Below, piece by piece: positions 48,912-57,884 of a stretch of DNA of 64,000 nucleotides; position 1 is the stretch's first letter, and each line of letters opens with the position of its first letter. Position numbers and translations under genes: made by a program. The stretch comes from Candidatus Centipeda massiliensis (GTDB lineage Bacteria; Bacillota; Negativicutes; Selenomonadales; Selenomonadaceae). Under the pieces are notes generated by a model. That model did not search any database. It worked only from the letters and a program-made list of their open reading frames with translations, and was not told the origin of the DNA. The DNA is taken from contig NZ_LT985757.1 of NCBI RefSeq assembly GCF_900290285.1, positions 106,905 through 170,904 of the forward strand, read 5' to 3'.

Positions 48912-50207
48912 CTATGGAAGGATATTGATACAGAGGAAGAGCAGCAGTCCGATGCACCCGCCGACGAGCGAGCCGTTGACGCGGATCCAGAGGAGATCCT
49001 GCTCGACCTTGTCATAAATAAGGTGATTGAGTTCCTCATCCGTCAGCCGTGACAATACGTTTCCGACAATAACGCCAACAAGTGTCTGTGCATGGAGCGC
49101 AGAACGCGCAATGAGATCATAGAGCACCTTGGTGATGATCTTTTGCAGCTCCGAACGTTCTTCAACAAGAAAGAGCATGTGTTGATATTCAAGATGAAGG
49201 ATCGTCTGCAAATGCGTGTAAAATGCAGGCATGTGCTCTGCGATCGGATCAACTTCCCGTTTCAAATCCATCTGAAAGTGTTTCCGCAGTCCATGAAAGA
49301 TCCGGGTGAGTGTCTCATCTATGGGGAGTTCCCCGGCAAGCCGTTCCTGAAGTTCACGGACGACTTGCAGCAATTCCCCATCCTGACGGAGATCCGACAG
49401 ACAATCGTGCAGAAGGGCAATGGCATTTTCCTGCAGAGGAGAATGCGCGCGCCCCAACTCACTCAGAACATGACAGGTATGTCGCTGAATGAGTTCAGCT
49501 CCCTCATCCAGATTGACCGTATTTGTCATGGCAAGCAAACGTGATAAAAAACCATCACCAATTTTCTCGCGTTCGAGTTCTGCCAGTGACTCTCGAATCG
49601 ACAGACGTGTTTCCTCCGTAGATGCCTCACGCGCGAGAAGAAGTGCGATGCGCGAGAGAGCCTTCTGGTCCCATTCATTGGCACGGAACAACAGGTCAAA
49701 TCGTCGCATGAGTTCCGACGGATCCTCCTGCAGAAACAAGCTTTTAAGACGTGAAGACAGATAGGAAACAGCCTTTTGATTCCTGCGCAGGAATGAAACG
49801 CGAAAGAAATGAAGCAGCGTTCCTGTCAGCTGCGCCTCCGTCTCTGGTCGATGCAGAAACTCCTGCAGCATTGGGATCAAATGGATCTTTTCAATGTGGC
49901 GCAAAATCTTGCGTCGTGAGAAAAATTCCTTTTGTACCATGATGACGATTGCCTGAATGAAGCTATCACGCCGACGAGGAAGGATCGCTGTATGATAGGG
50001 AAATCCAAGAGGCTTCCGAAAGAGTGCGGTAACAGCGAACCAATCGGCAACCCCACCGACCAAGGCTGCCTCACTGACCATGAGCAGCCCATCTGTCCAA
50101 AGAGTCGATGGAATTGTCAGATGCAGATAGAGTGAAATGAGAAAACAAAAAAAGGAGGTCAAAAGAGCTGTATTCGCCTTGTTCCATGTTCGAATCACAG
50201 TCCCCAC
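48912..50207 (-). CDS. DUF445 membrane protein, paralogue 1
   Basis: 431 residues of the DUF445 family (YtwI/YheB-like) with an N-terminal membrane segment (about 12-32), VGGVADWFAVTALFRKPLG, long amphipathic helices, and a C-terminal membrane hairpin after WIRVNGSLVGGCIG. Function unknown; an envelope role is suggested by topology and by galU in the same operon. GTG start; a GTG three codons later has better spacing to AAAGGAT. Overlaps the upstream paralogue by 13 bp. Confidence 0.85.
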   Translation of the reverse strand: MGTVIRTWNKANTALLTSFFCFLISLYLHLTIPSTLWTDGLLMVSEAALVGGVADWFAVTALFRKPLGFPYHTAILPRRRDSFIQAIVIMVQKEFFSRRKILRHIEKIHLIPMLQEFLHRPETEAQLTGTLLHFFRVSFLRRNQKAVSYLSSRLKSLFLQEDPSELMRRFDLLFRANEWDQKALSRIALLLAREASTEETRLSIRESLAELEREKIGDGFLSRLLAMTNTVNLDEGAELIQRHTCHVLSELGRAHSPLQENAIALLHDCLSDLRQDGELLQVVRELQERLAGELPIDETLTRIFHGLRKHFQMDLKREVDPIAEHMPAFYTHLQTILHLEYQHMLFLVEERSELQKIITKVLYDLIARSALHAQTLVGVIVGNVLSRLTDEELNHLIYDKVEQDLLWIRVNGSLVGGCIGLLLFLCINILP

Positions 50208-51424
50208 ATCCTTTCTGCAACGGTCACCACAAGCGACAGAGCCATACCGACAATGGCACCGACAATGGCACCGTTCACGCGAATCATCTGTAAATCGGTC
50301 TGCACCTTCCCCTCGACAAAGGCAATGAGTTCATCGTCTGATTTTTGATTCAGATAGTCACGGATAAAATCTGCAATCATCCCATGATGCTTTTCCACTT
50401 CTCCCCTGACCAGATTTTTCATCCAACAATCAGCTCGATGCTGCCAGCTGTCCGAGTGAACAAACACATCTATTTTCTCATTCAAAAGTTCCTTGAGATA
50501 TGGTATCCAAAAGGGATGATTTCCCTTGATACGGTATTCAATGAAGTCTGCCAGAATACGTTCGATCTCAATATGTTCAATGACATGACTCTTATACTGA
50601 TGTAATGCCTCGTACAGACTCTGATCCTGGCGGAGCGAGGAAACAAATGAGATGAGCGATTGAACGCCCTCACGATGCCTTCGGTCATCGGTCGACATTG
50701 CAGAATGTAAAATATCTTCTAGGCGTTCAGTCAGCCATGCGGCAATCATTTCATCGTCGAAAAAGGATAGGACAAAAGCGCGTACCACTCCATCGCCTTC
50801 GTACTCTGTACGTATGGCGGCAATATTTTCACGGAGCATATCCCCAAAAACCTGTGTCTGAATCAACTGAAGCCCCATACGGATCAAAATGTTAAAGATA
50901 CGATCCGCATGGGGTTCTTCTGTCAGCACATCCAAGAGTTCTGCAAAACTCTCCTCCAACGGAAGCGTATGAAGTGCCTGAACGATATAAGGTGCAAGCT
51001 CCTTCGAAATATGCCTGCTGTCTACATCGGAGGCAACGTGACGCAGAATGTCTACAGCCGCCTCGATGAGGCGTTCTCGCCCACCGCGATGCTGCAGATA
51101 CTCTACGAGAAGTGCCCCGATCTTCTCTCGTTCGACGACATCCATAATATTCTGCTTGCTGAGCAAATCATCGGAGGAAAACTGAACAAGGGAATCCATG
51201 ATGCGCCCGCGATTTCGACGCAGAATATCCGTCCGATGAGAGATGCCAAGTGGACGGCCAAAGATCGCCTTGACCGCAAACCAGTCGGCCAGTCCACCAA
51301 TCGTCGCAGCCAGGAATCCATGATGAAGGGTTGCCATAAAGAGCGAAGCCCCCTGCCCCGCCGTCCCGATTGCTCCCAGCACACTGACAGCAAGCGCCAG
51401 GTTTGCTTGATTTTCCTTCCGCAA
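50195..51424 (-). CDS. DUF445 membrane protein, paralogue 2
   Basis: 409 residues with the same plan as the next gene: N-terminal hydrophobic segment, IGGLADWFAVKAIFGRPLGI, HRTDILRRNRGRIMDSL, helical middle and a terminal membrane segment after MIRVNGAIVGAIVG. The shared WFAVxAxFxxPLG and IRVNGxxVGxxxG blocks show that the two arose by duplication. Sequence divergence is high, so the duplication is not recent. Starts 10 bp after galU. Confidence 0.86.
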   Translation of the reverse strand: MRKENQANLALAVSVLGAIGTAGQGASLFMATLHHGFLAATIGGLADWFAVKAIFGRPLGISHRTDILRRNRGRIMDSLVQFSSDDLLSKQNIMDVVEREKIGALLVEYLQHRGGRERLIEAAVDILRHVASDVDSRHISKELAPYIVQALHTLPLEESFAELLDVLTEEPHADRIFNILIRMGLQLIQTQVFGDMLRENIAAIRTEYEGDGVVRAFVLSFFDDEMIAAWLTERLEDILHSAMSTDDRRHREGVQSLISFVSSLRQDQSLYEALHQYKSHVIEHIEIERILADFIEYRIKGNHPFWIPYLKELLNEKIDVFVHSDSWQHRADCWMKNLVRGEVEKHHGMIADFIRDYLNQKSDDELIAFVEGKVQTDLQMIRVNGAIVGAIVGMALSLVVTVAERMWGL

Positions 51425-51434
51425 TCCGATCGCC

Positions 51435-52316
51435 TCACAGTGTCTTTACAAGACTTTGCAGATACTTCTTGAAATCTGCACCGAGATCCTTCCTGCGCAG
51501 GGCAAACTCAACGGTCGCCTGCAAAAAGCCAAGCTTATCTCCGAGATCGTAACGCTTCCCCTCAAAGTTATAGGCGTAGACCGCTTCACGCTGTGCCAAT
51601 ACCTTGAGTGCATCCGTGAGCTGAATCTCGCCTCCCTTGCCTGGCTTTGTCTCGCTGAGGAGAGAAAAGATCGCGGGGCTGATAATATAGCGTCCAAGTA
51701 CTGCCATACGGCTGGGCGACTCCTCCAAGGTCGGTTTTTCCACCATATCAGAAACGCGCATCAGCCTCTGATTATCTAGTACCTCGCCCGCAACAATACC
51801 ATACGATGAGACTTGCTCATCGGACACTGTTTGACAGCCGAGTACCGAGCCTCCCCGCTCTTCGTAGACGTCGATTAACTGACGCAGTGCAGATTTTTCA
51901 GGATGATAGACAACATCATCGCCCAGCAGCACAGCAAAAGGCTCATCTCCGACAAAGCTTCGTGCACAAAGAATAGCATCGCCTAAACCGCGCATATATT
52001 TCTGCCGAATATAATGGACATTTACGTCCGTAGTCTCGCGTACGAGAGCCAGAAGCTCCGTTTTTCCCTTTCGTTCAAGTTCATGCTCAAGTGCCGGCGC
52101 CGAGTCAAAATGATCCTCAATGGCACGTTTGCCATGACCGCTGATGATCAGAATATCCTCAATTCCACTAGCAAGTGCTTCTTCCACAATATACTGAATG
52201 GTCGGTTTGTCCACAATGGGGAGCATTTCCTTTGGTGTTGCCTTTGTGGCAGGAAGAAACCGCGTTCCATACCCTGCCGCGGGAATAACTGCCTTACGTA
52301 TGTGCTTTTCTTTCAT
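51435..52316 (-). CDS. galU: UTP-glucose-1-phosphate uridylyltransferase
   Basis: 293-residue GalU making UDP-glucose for envelope polysaccharides. Start MKEKHIRKAVIPAAGYGTR; a GTG three codons upstream is also possible. Nucleotide motif GYGTRFLPATKATPKEM, VDKPTIQYIVEEA, LGDDVVY, and EKPTLEESPS are intact. First of three genes with the two DUF445 paralogues. Confidence 0.95.
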   Translation of the reverse strand: MKEKHIRKAVIPAAGYGTRFLPATKATPKEMLPIVDKPTIQYIVEEALASGIEDILIISGHGKRAIEDHFDSAPALEHELERKGKTELLALVRETTDVNVHYIRQKYMRGLGDAILCARSFVGDEPFAVLLGDDVVYHPEKSALRQLIDVYEERGGSVLGCQTVSDEQVSSYGIVAGEVLDNQRLMRVSDMVEKPTLEESPSRMAVLGRYIISPAIFSLLSETKPGKGGEIQLTDALKVLAQREAVYAYNFEGKRYDLGDKLGFLQATVEFALRRKDLGADFKKYLQSLVKTL

Positions 52317-52344
52317 TTCATACACGCTCCATCCATTATGTAAA

Positions 52345-52378
52345 TAGAGCGCGAGGTTATAGAGAACCTCGCGCTTTG
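52345..52378. terminator. Hairpin downstream of the tartrate/malate dehydrogenase gene
   Basis: AGCGCGAGGTT / AACCTCGCGCT with a 6-base loop, between galU and the upstream dehydrogenase gene. The T tract is weak on both strands, so termination may be partial and galU could receive read-through. Confidence 0.65.
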
Positions 52379-52393
52379 CTATCGCTCTTTCGG

Positions 52394-53458
52394 TCAGCGT
52401 TCCAAAATCCCGAGTATGGCTGCACCAATTTCCGAGGTCTTTGCAGTGCCCCCAAGATCCGGCGTCAAAGTCCGCCGCTCCACAAGCAGTGTTTCGATTG
52501 CAGAGAGAACGCGATCTGCCCACATGGACTCCCCGAGGAAGTCGAGCATCTGGCTGATCGACCATATTGACGCCAATGGATTGGCAATCCCCTGTCCCGC
52601 AATGTCCGGTGCACTCCCATGAATTGGTTCAAACATCGACGGGTACTTCCGCTCCGGGTTGAGATTCGCACCTGCCGCAAGCCCCATCCCACCGGCAATC
52701 GCAGCCCCAAGATCCGTCAGAATATCACCGAATAGATTACTCGTGACAACAATCTCGAATCGTCCAGGATCCTTGACAAAGAACATACTTGCCGCATCGA
52801 CAAGGAGGCTGTGCGTCTCCACATCAGGATATTCCCTGCCAATCTCCGCGAAGATCTCATCCCAGAAGACCATTGAGTACCGCAGGGCATTTCCCTTGGA
52901 GATCGAGGTCAGAGAACGCCTCTCTCTGCGTGCAAGCTCATAAGCATAGCGAATGACGCGCTCACAGCCATGCCGCGAGAAAACACCCGTCTGCAGAGCC
53001 ATCTCGCGTTCCGTTCCTGGGTAGAGATGTGCGCCGACATTCGCATACTCCCCCTCACTATTCTCGCGTACCACAATCATATTGATATCTGCCGGTGATA
53101 CGTCGGCAAGCGGACACGGAGCACCCTTCAAGAGCCGAACGGGACGGAGGTTGATATACTGATCGAACCCACGCCGAATCTGAAGCAGAAGCTCCCCCAA
53201 AGAAATGTGATCCGGTACCCCCGGATAGCCAACTGCACCAAGATAGACGGCGTCAAACGGCTTCAGGATATCCAGTCCATCTGCCGGCATCATTTCAGAA
53301 GTTTTCAGATAGTATTCGCAGCCCCATGGGAAGTCCTGAAAATCAACGGTGAAATTACCGTCGATTTGAGCAATGCCGGCAAATACTTTCTTTCCTTCTG
53401 CAATGACTTCGGGGCCAATTCCGTCGCCTGCAACCACCGCAATATTAAAATGCTTCAT
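52394..53458 (-). CDS. Tartrate dehydrogenase/decarboxylase or D-malate dehydrogenase
   Basis: 354-residue NAD-dependent beta-decarboxylating dehydrogenase. VVAGDGIGPEV, DAVYLGAVGYPGVPDH, the Arg-rich IRRGFDQYINLRPVRL and VVRENSEGEYANVG point to the TtuC/DmlA group rather than LeuB or Icd. LVDAASMFFVKDP supplies the catalytic Lys/Asp region. Substrate (tartrate, D-malate or both) cannot be fixed from sequence. GGGGGA precedes the ATG. No leu or TCA gene is adjacent. Repeat copy 4 lies just upstream. Confidence 0.88.
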   Translation of the reverse strand: MKHFNIAVVAGDGIGPEVIAEGKKVFAGIAQIDGNFTVDFQDFPWGCEYYLKTSEMMPADGLDILKPFDAVYLGAVGYPGVPDHISLGELLLQIRRGFDQYINLRPVRLLKGAPCPLADVSPADINMIVVRENSEGEYANVGAHLYPGTEREMALQTGVFSRHGCERVIRYAYELARRERRSLTSISKGNALRYSMVFWDEIFAEIGREYPDVETHSLLVDAASMFFVKDPGRFEIVVTSNLFGDILTDLGAAIAGGMGLAAGANLNPERKYPSMFEPIHGSAPDIAGQGIANPLASIWSISQMLDFLGESMWADRVLSAIETLLVERRTLTPDLGGTAKTSEIGAAILGILER

Positions 53459-53497
53459 TGATTTTCCCCCATATCAATCCATTTCAAAAAGAGAAAT

Positions 53498-53662
53498 TAG
53501 GGTATCGCTAATAAAATGATGTCCGTCAGATTGGTACAGATTTTTCGTTTGAACGAGGTGAAAACCGAACGCAGGGGATGCTCTGCAGACGATTTTCCGC
53601 CGAAGTGCGGGCAAAAAAGATGCGTCAAGATGGCGGTGCTGAATCCATCAGCGATTCCCTAG
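53498..53662 (+). repeat. Dispersed MITE-like repeat, copy 4 (complete, diverged)
   Basis: 165 bp. The stem that reads CGTCCG/CGGACG in copies 1 and 3 reads CGTTTG/CGAACG here (53546-53551 with 53566-53571), and the central stem reads CAGGG/CTCTG, so both keep pairing with changed bases. The right end contains the TAG stop of the repeat-protein gene. Confidence 0.88.
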
Positions 53663-55359
53663 AACGCCTCTGCGATCGCCCGAATCAGGAGTGCTTCCTG
53701 CTGACGAGGAAGCCCACTCTGATGGAGTGCTCGACCAAAACCAATCAAAAAATCAATCTTCTGCAAATGTGTCAGCGTTGTATTATCGTGCAGCACCTTC
53801 GCAATCGCACGCATCCCCGCAACACTCGGATCTCGCTGAAGCTGAACCTCCATGGCAAGCTGTCCGGCAAGAATATGACGGCGTACTTCATCCGAAATAC
53901 CGGCAAGATCGTCGCCCGTATTCTGCACACTCTGGCGTGTATCCAATGCTGGAACACCATCTGGTCGTACAGAATGTTCCGCTACCGGCGTCCTATCCCT
54001 GACAGGAGCAACGGCAGGACGTTCTTTGGACACACTGTCCAGTGACTCAAACCGCTCCGGCTGCGTCGCTGCAGCACCATCTTCTGCAGAAGGTGACAAA
54101 GAAAACGCATCCTGTGGGAGCTGCGCATAGTGTGGACGTGCAGGAGGCTGCTGCTGCGTCGCTGCGGCAGACGCAACGGATGCAGGTGCGGCAACAGAGT
54201 TTCTCCCTGCACTGCCCATTTCCTGCTGCCGGATATAGGAGACTGATGTATCCGGCAATACACCGTGTTCTGTCCCCTGTTGAGCAGAATACCCCTGTGA
54301 CGTTGGCGCCGTGACCTGCACTCGTTCCTGTGCTTCCGGAATGGTCGTCTGCATGCGCGGCGTATTACCGCTCCCCTGCACTGCTGCCGAATGCTGCTCT
54401 CCCGCAGGAGGTGCAGGGACATACATACCGCCGAACCCTGCAGAATACTGTCCATACCCCTGTGACGTTGGCGCCGTGACCTGCACACGTTCCTGTGCTT
54501 CCGGAATGGTCGTCTGCATGCGCGGCGTATTACCGCTCCCCTGCACTGCTGCCGAATGCTGCTCTCCCGCAGGAGGTGCAGGGACATACATACCGCCGAA
54601 CCCTGCAGAATACTGTCCATACCCCTGTGACGTTGGCGCCGTGACCTGCACACGTTCCTGTGCTGCCGGAACGGTCGTCTGCATGCGCGGCGTATTACCG
54701 CTCCCCTGCACTGCTGCCGAATGCTGCTCTCCCGCAGGAGGTGCAGGGACATACATACCGCCGGAACCTGCAGAATACTGTCCATACCCCTGTGGTGTTG
54801 TGGTTGCAGGAGGCTTCTGCATATCAGGATACATGACTGCATCTGTTTCGGACGCAGGATTCTGCTCGGTGGGAAGAACCGGTCTTTTGGGTCTTGGCGG
54901 CGGTACCGGACGATTCATATTTACGTCACCGACCAGTTCCTTTACGGGACGCCCCTCTTTCGCCGCCAACTTCTCTTCGCGTCTGATGTCCTCTGCTGTG
55001 ATGATCACAGGTTTCGGCTTTTGTGCGGAAAGGCTGAATGATGGATCGCTGTTGCGTGCGGCAAGACGCGCATCAACGCTCTCCCAACGAAGACGCGCCG
55101 GCTGTGCCGCCTTCACCTGCGCCGATGCCGGTGAAGATGTCATAGAGGCTTTCTTTTGCGTCGATATGGACGCCTCATAATGATCTTCTGTGGCAGACTC
55201 TTCCACGGCGGCCTTTTTTTCAGGATCAGTGACCAGTCGATGCGCGTGAAAGAGTTCCTGCGAATCCACTGTCCCCGGTGTAGCAGCATATACGGTACTG
55301 GATGAGAGCGTAACCAGGACTGCCGCTGTGAGCATTGTTTTCTTCGATGTCATATTCAT
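53659..55359 (-). CDS. Exported Pro/Gln-rich protein with three 55-residue tandem repeats
   Basis: 566 residues, family not recognised. Sec signal peptide with likely cleavage after STVYA. A charged Ala-rich region (about 30-130) and RPVPPPRPKRPVLP are followed by three nearly identical 55-residue repeats beginning QGYGQYSAG and containing GGMYVPAPPAGEQH and QGSGNTPRMQTT, then a partial fourth. A second disordered stretch leads to a C-terminal helical segment of about 80 residues (DEVRRHILAGQLAMEVQL and onward). AAGGAG precedes the ATG. The stop codon overlaps repeat copy 4. Periplasmic or surface location is likely; no LPXTG or SLH motif. Confidence 0.8.
   Translation of the reverse strand: MNMTSKKTMLTAAVLVTLSSSTVYAATPGTVDSQELFHAHRLVTDPEKKAAVEESATEDHYEASISTQKKASMTSSPASAQVKAAQPARLRWESVDARLAARNSDPSFSLSAQKPKPVIITAEDIRREEKLAAKEGRPVKELVGDVNMNRPVPPPRPKRPVLPTEQNPASETDAVMYPDMQKPPATTTPQGYGQYSAGSGGMYVPAPPAGEQHSAAVQGSGNTPRMQTTVPAAQERVQVTAPTSQGYGQYSAGFGGMYVPAPPAGEQHSAAVQGSGNTPRMQTTIPEAQERVQVTAPTSQGYGQYSAGFGGMYVPAPPAGEQHSAAVQGSGNTPRMQTTIPEAQERVQVTAPTSQGYSAQQGTEHGVLPDTSVSYIRQQEMGSAGRNSVAAPASVASAAATQQQPPARPHYAQLPQDAFSLSPSAEDGAAATQPERFESLDSVSKERPAVAPVRDRTPVAEHSVRPDGVPALDTRQSVQNTGDDLAGISDEVRRHILAGQLAMEVQLQRDPSVAGMRAIAKVLHDNTTLTHLQKIDFLIGFGRALHQSGLPRQQEALLIRAIAEAF
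54291..54800 (-). repeat. Three tandem 165-bp repeats within the exported protein gene
   Basis: Blocks start at about 54291, 54456 and 54621 with exact 165-bp period. They are almost identical at the DNA level, including synonymous sites; only a few substitutions (for example VPAA versus IPEA) separate them. This points to recent expansion by slippage or unequal crossing-over. Confidence 0.92.
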
Positions 55360-55402
55360 TGATATTTCTCCTTCAATTTTCCCTCGTTATGAAAACAACT
55401 GC

Positions 55403-56047
55403 TCAAGGCAGTGTATGCAGCGTGCGTGCGCCCGCCAAGAAAGCAGAGACAGAGGATGCTCGCAGCTGTGGATTATCAATGAGTTCAACCCCATAGCGTG
55501 CACCGTACCTATCACGGAAAAAGAGCACCGCCATCTGCCTGTCTGTTGTTGCCGTAGCATCTGGTGTACCATCACCATCTTCGTCAATCTCAACTGCTTT
55601 CGCCGTCATGGCAAAAATCGCCTTATTTCCCTCGGTCAAATTGGTGAGCATAATGCCCTCGTAGCCATTGCTGCCCATAATTTTCGACAAAAGCTCCGCT
55701 GCCTGTTCAGGATCAATGGTATTGAGATTCGGCAGTGCCTCCTCTGGAAAGGCATTCACAAGAATCACCCACGCATATTTGATATGATACTCCTCATTCT
55801 CAAAAATCAGGATCTCACCTTCTCGATTTTCAAAAAGTGCGCTGGCTGGAATTACACCAACAGGTCGCTGAGGACACATGATCTGATACCGATATGTCGT
55901 ACTCTCGTAAGGATAGGTAAGTATGGGCTCCGCATGACTTTCCATCGACTCTTGAACGTGATCCGCTTCTGCTGCAAAAACATACGCCCCTCCGGACAGC
56001 AAAATAACAGCACTGATGAGCGATGCTATTTTTTGAAGAACTTTCAT
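55403..56047 (-). CDS. Exported protein of unknown function
   Basis: 214 residues, family not recognised. Signal peptide (about 1-25, GGAYVFA then AEAD). The mature part is a single compact domain with YRYQIMCPQRPVGVIPASAL, YAWVILVNAFPEEALP and AVLFFRDRYGARYGVELID, plus an acidic EIDEDGDGTPDATA stretch that resembles a calcium-binding EF-hand-like loop. Overlaps pncC by 4 bp and precedes the repeat-protein gene by 43 bp, so the two exported proteins probably act together. Confidence 0.78.
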   Translation of the reverse strand: MKVLQKIASLISAVILLSGGAYVFAAEADHVQESMESHAEPILTYPYESTTYRYQIMCPQRPVGVIPASALFENREGEILIFENEEYHIKYAWVILVNAFPEEALPNLNTIDPEQAAELLSKIMGSNGYEGIMLTNLTEGNKAIFAMTAKAVEIDEDGDGTPDATATTDRQMAVLFFRDRYGARYGVELIDNPQLRASSVSAFLAGARTLHTLP

Positions 56048-56532
56048 CCTGAGCTACTCCTTATGATCTCGCGTATCATGGCAAGGGCCTTTTGAACAGA
56101 CGCCTGCTTATTTTCAATCCGTGTTCCGAAAAAGTTATTCTTTTCGACGACTGTATGCTTTGGGATGGATACCGCAATATAGACCAGACCAACGGGTTTC
56201 TTCTGTGATCCTCCATCCGGTCCTGCAATCCCTGTAATGCCTACGCCAATATCCGTCTGCATAAGCGTCCGCACACCCTCTGCCATCGCACGTGCAGTCT
56301 CCTCTGAAACGGCTCCATACACAGAGAGCGTCTCCTCTGCGACATGAAGAATACGAGTCTTCACATCATTGGAATAGGATACAACACTTCCCATCACATA
56401 AGACGAACTCCCTGCGATATCTGTCAACGTACTCGTAAGGAGTCCACCCGTACAGGATTCTGCACACGAAATTGTGAATCCACCGTCCGCAAGCGCTCTT
56501 CCCACTTCTTCGGACATAGCTGCAAGATCCAT
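56044..56532 (-). CDS. pncC: Nicotinamide-nucleotide amidase (CinA C-terminal domain)
   Basis: 162-residue stand-alone CinA C-terminal domain, deamidating NMN in the pyridine nucleotide cycle. Motifs SCAESCTGGLLTSTLTDIAGSS, VSYSNDVK and GVGITGIAGPDGGSQKKPVG are canonical. The start MDLAAMSEEVG shares one base with the rimO stop (TAATG), so it is coupled; an upstream ATG would lie deep inside rimO. Confidence 0.94.
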   Translation of the reverse strand: MDLAAMSEEVGRALADGGFTISCAESCTGGLLTSTLTDIAGSSSYVMGSVVSYSNDVKTRILHVAEETLSVYGAVSEETARAMAEGVRTLMQTDIGVGITGIAGPDGGSQKKPVGLVYIAVSIPKHTVVEKNNFFGTRIENKQASVQKALAMIREIIRSSSG

Positions 56533-57860
56533 TAGTCCACTCTTTCTCCCACAATATCGTATGTAAATCCCTGAAGAAGACGTACGCATACAATATCGCC
56601 GACACGGCTCTTTGTATCGCCCTCTATATAGATCTGACCATCCACCTCAGGTGCCTCACGATAGGAGCGCCCAACGGCAATTGCTTGCTGTTCCGCATCA
56701 CGTCCCTCAATCAAAACATCGACTTCATGATTCTCAAGACCTATGTTGATTTCCTCGGAAATCTTACTCTGCAGACTCATGAGATCATGGTAACGCTCCT
56801 GCATAACCTCCTCTGGAACCTTGTGCGCCATCACCGCAGCAGGTGTATCCTCCTCCTCAGAGTAAGTAAAGATTCCAACCTTGTCAAACCGTTGTTCTTC
56901 AACAAAGGCACGGAGTGCCTGATAGTGTGCATCCGTTTCGCCGGGAAAGCCAACAATGAATGTCGATCGGATCGCAACCCCCGGGATGCGTTCGCGCAGT
57001 TTTTTTATGAGTTTTTCTACGCCTTCACACGTATCCGGACGGTTCATCGAACGCAGAACGGCATTATGTGCATGTTGGAGCGGGAGATCAATATATTTCA
57101 CAACCTTTGGCTCGGTTGCAAATACATCGATGAGCTCATCGGTAAAGTACTTCGGATAGCTGTAGAGCACGCGAATCCATGCAATCCCTTCGATCTTCGC
57201 AAGTTCTCGGAGAAGCGTGGGGAGCATCGGTTTCTTATAGCGATCAAGGCCATAGTTTGCGCTGTCCTGTGCGATCAGGACGATTTCGCGCACGCCTCCC
57301 TCCGCGAGCTTGTGCACCTCTGCAGCAATATCCTCCATCGTTCTGCTGCGAAAACTGCCCCGAATGAGTGGTATCGCACAGAATGCACAGTGATGATCAC
57401 AGCCCTCAGCAATCTTGACATACGCAGTATAGTTCGGCGTTGTGCGCAGACGAGGCGTCTTGGCATCATAGATGGTCTCATCTTTTCCTGCAATCAAAAG
57501 ACGGCGCCCCTTGAGCGTCTCCTGAATAACCTCCATGATACGGCTCCATGCCCCTGTACCAATGATTGCATTTGCCTCAGGGATTTCATCAAGAAGCTGC
57601 TGTCCATAGCGCTGACCAAGACAGCCCGCCACAATGAGGCTGCGGCAGCGCCCAGTTTCCTTATAGTCCGCCATCCCAAGCACCGTCGTAATGGACTCTT
57701 CCTTGGCAGACTGAATGAACGCACAGGTATTGACAATCAGGATATCTGCCTCCGCAGGCTCATTGGTGATCTCAATGCCATGCTCCTTCATAATTCCGAG
57801 CATGACCTCTGTATCCACGAGATTCTTTGCACAACCAAGACTGATAAATCCTGCCTTCAC
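56532..57860 (-). CDS. rimO: Ribosomal protein S12 methylthiotransferase RimO
   Basis: 442-residue radical SAM enzyme adding a methylthio group to an S12 aspartate. N-terminal UPF0004 cysteines (SLGCAKNLVDTE and two later Cys), radical SAM CxxxCxxC in CDHHCAFCAIP, and a C-terminal TRAM domain (about 375-442). The sequence of these elements and the GCAKN motif favour RimO over MiaB. GTG start with GGAGGGGAG upstream. It lies 24 bp after the solute-binding protein gene. Confidence 0.95.
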   Translation of the reverse strand: MKAGFISLGCAKNLVDTEVMLGIMKEHGIEITNEPAEADILIVNTCAFIQSAKEESITTVLGMADYKETGRCRSLIVAGCLGQRYGQQLLDEIPEANAIIGTGAWSRIMEVIQETLKGRRLLIAGKDETIYDAKTPRLRTTPNYTAYVKIAEGCDHHCAFCAIPLIRGSFRSRTMEDIAAEVHKLAEGGVREIVLIAQDSANYGLDRYKKPMLPTLLRELAKIEGIAWIRVLYSYPKYFTDELIDVFATEPKVVKYIDLPLQHAHNAVLRSMNRPDTCEGVEKLIKKLRERIPGVAIRSTFIVGFPGETDAHYQALRAFVEEQRFDKVGIFTYSEEEDTPAAVMAHKVPEEVMQERYHDLMSLQSKISEEINIGLENHEVDVLIEGRDAEQQAIAVGRSYREAPEVDGQIYIEGDTKSRVGDIVCVRLLQGFTYDIVGERVD

Positions 57861-57884
57861 TATAAAACTCCCCTCCGGCTTACG

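Noticed and set aside
54291..54800. CRISPR-like periodic repeats
   Set aside because: Period of 165 bp, contiguous, in frame and coding; no spacers and no cas genes.
54311..55180. 289-codon open frame on the plus strand with Cys/Pro-rich repeats
   Set aside because: It mirrors the 165-bp repeats of the minus-strand exported-protein gene, has no ribosome site, and the minus frame has a signal peptide and good start.
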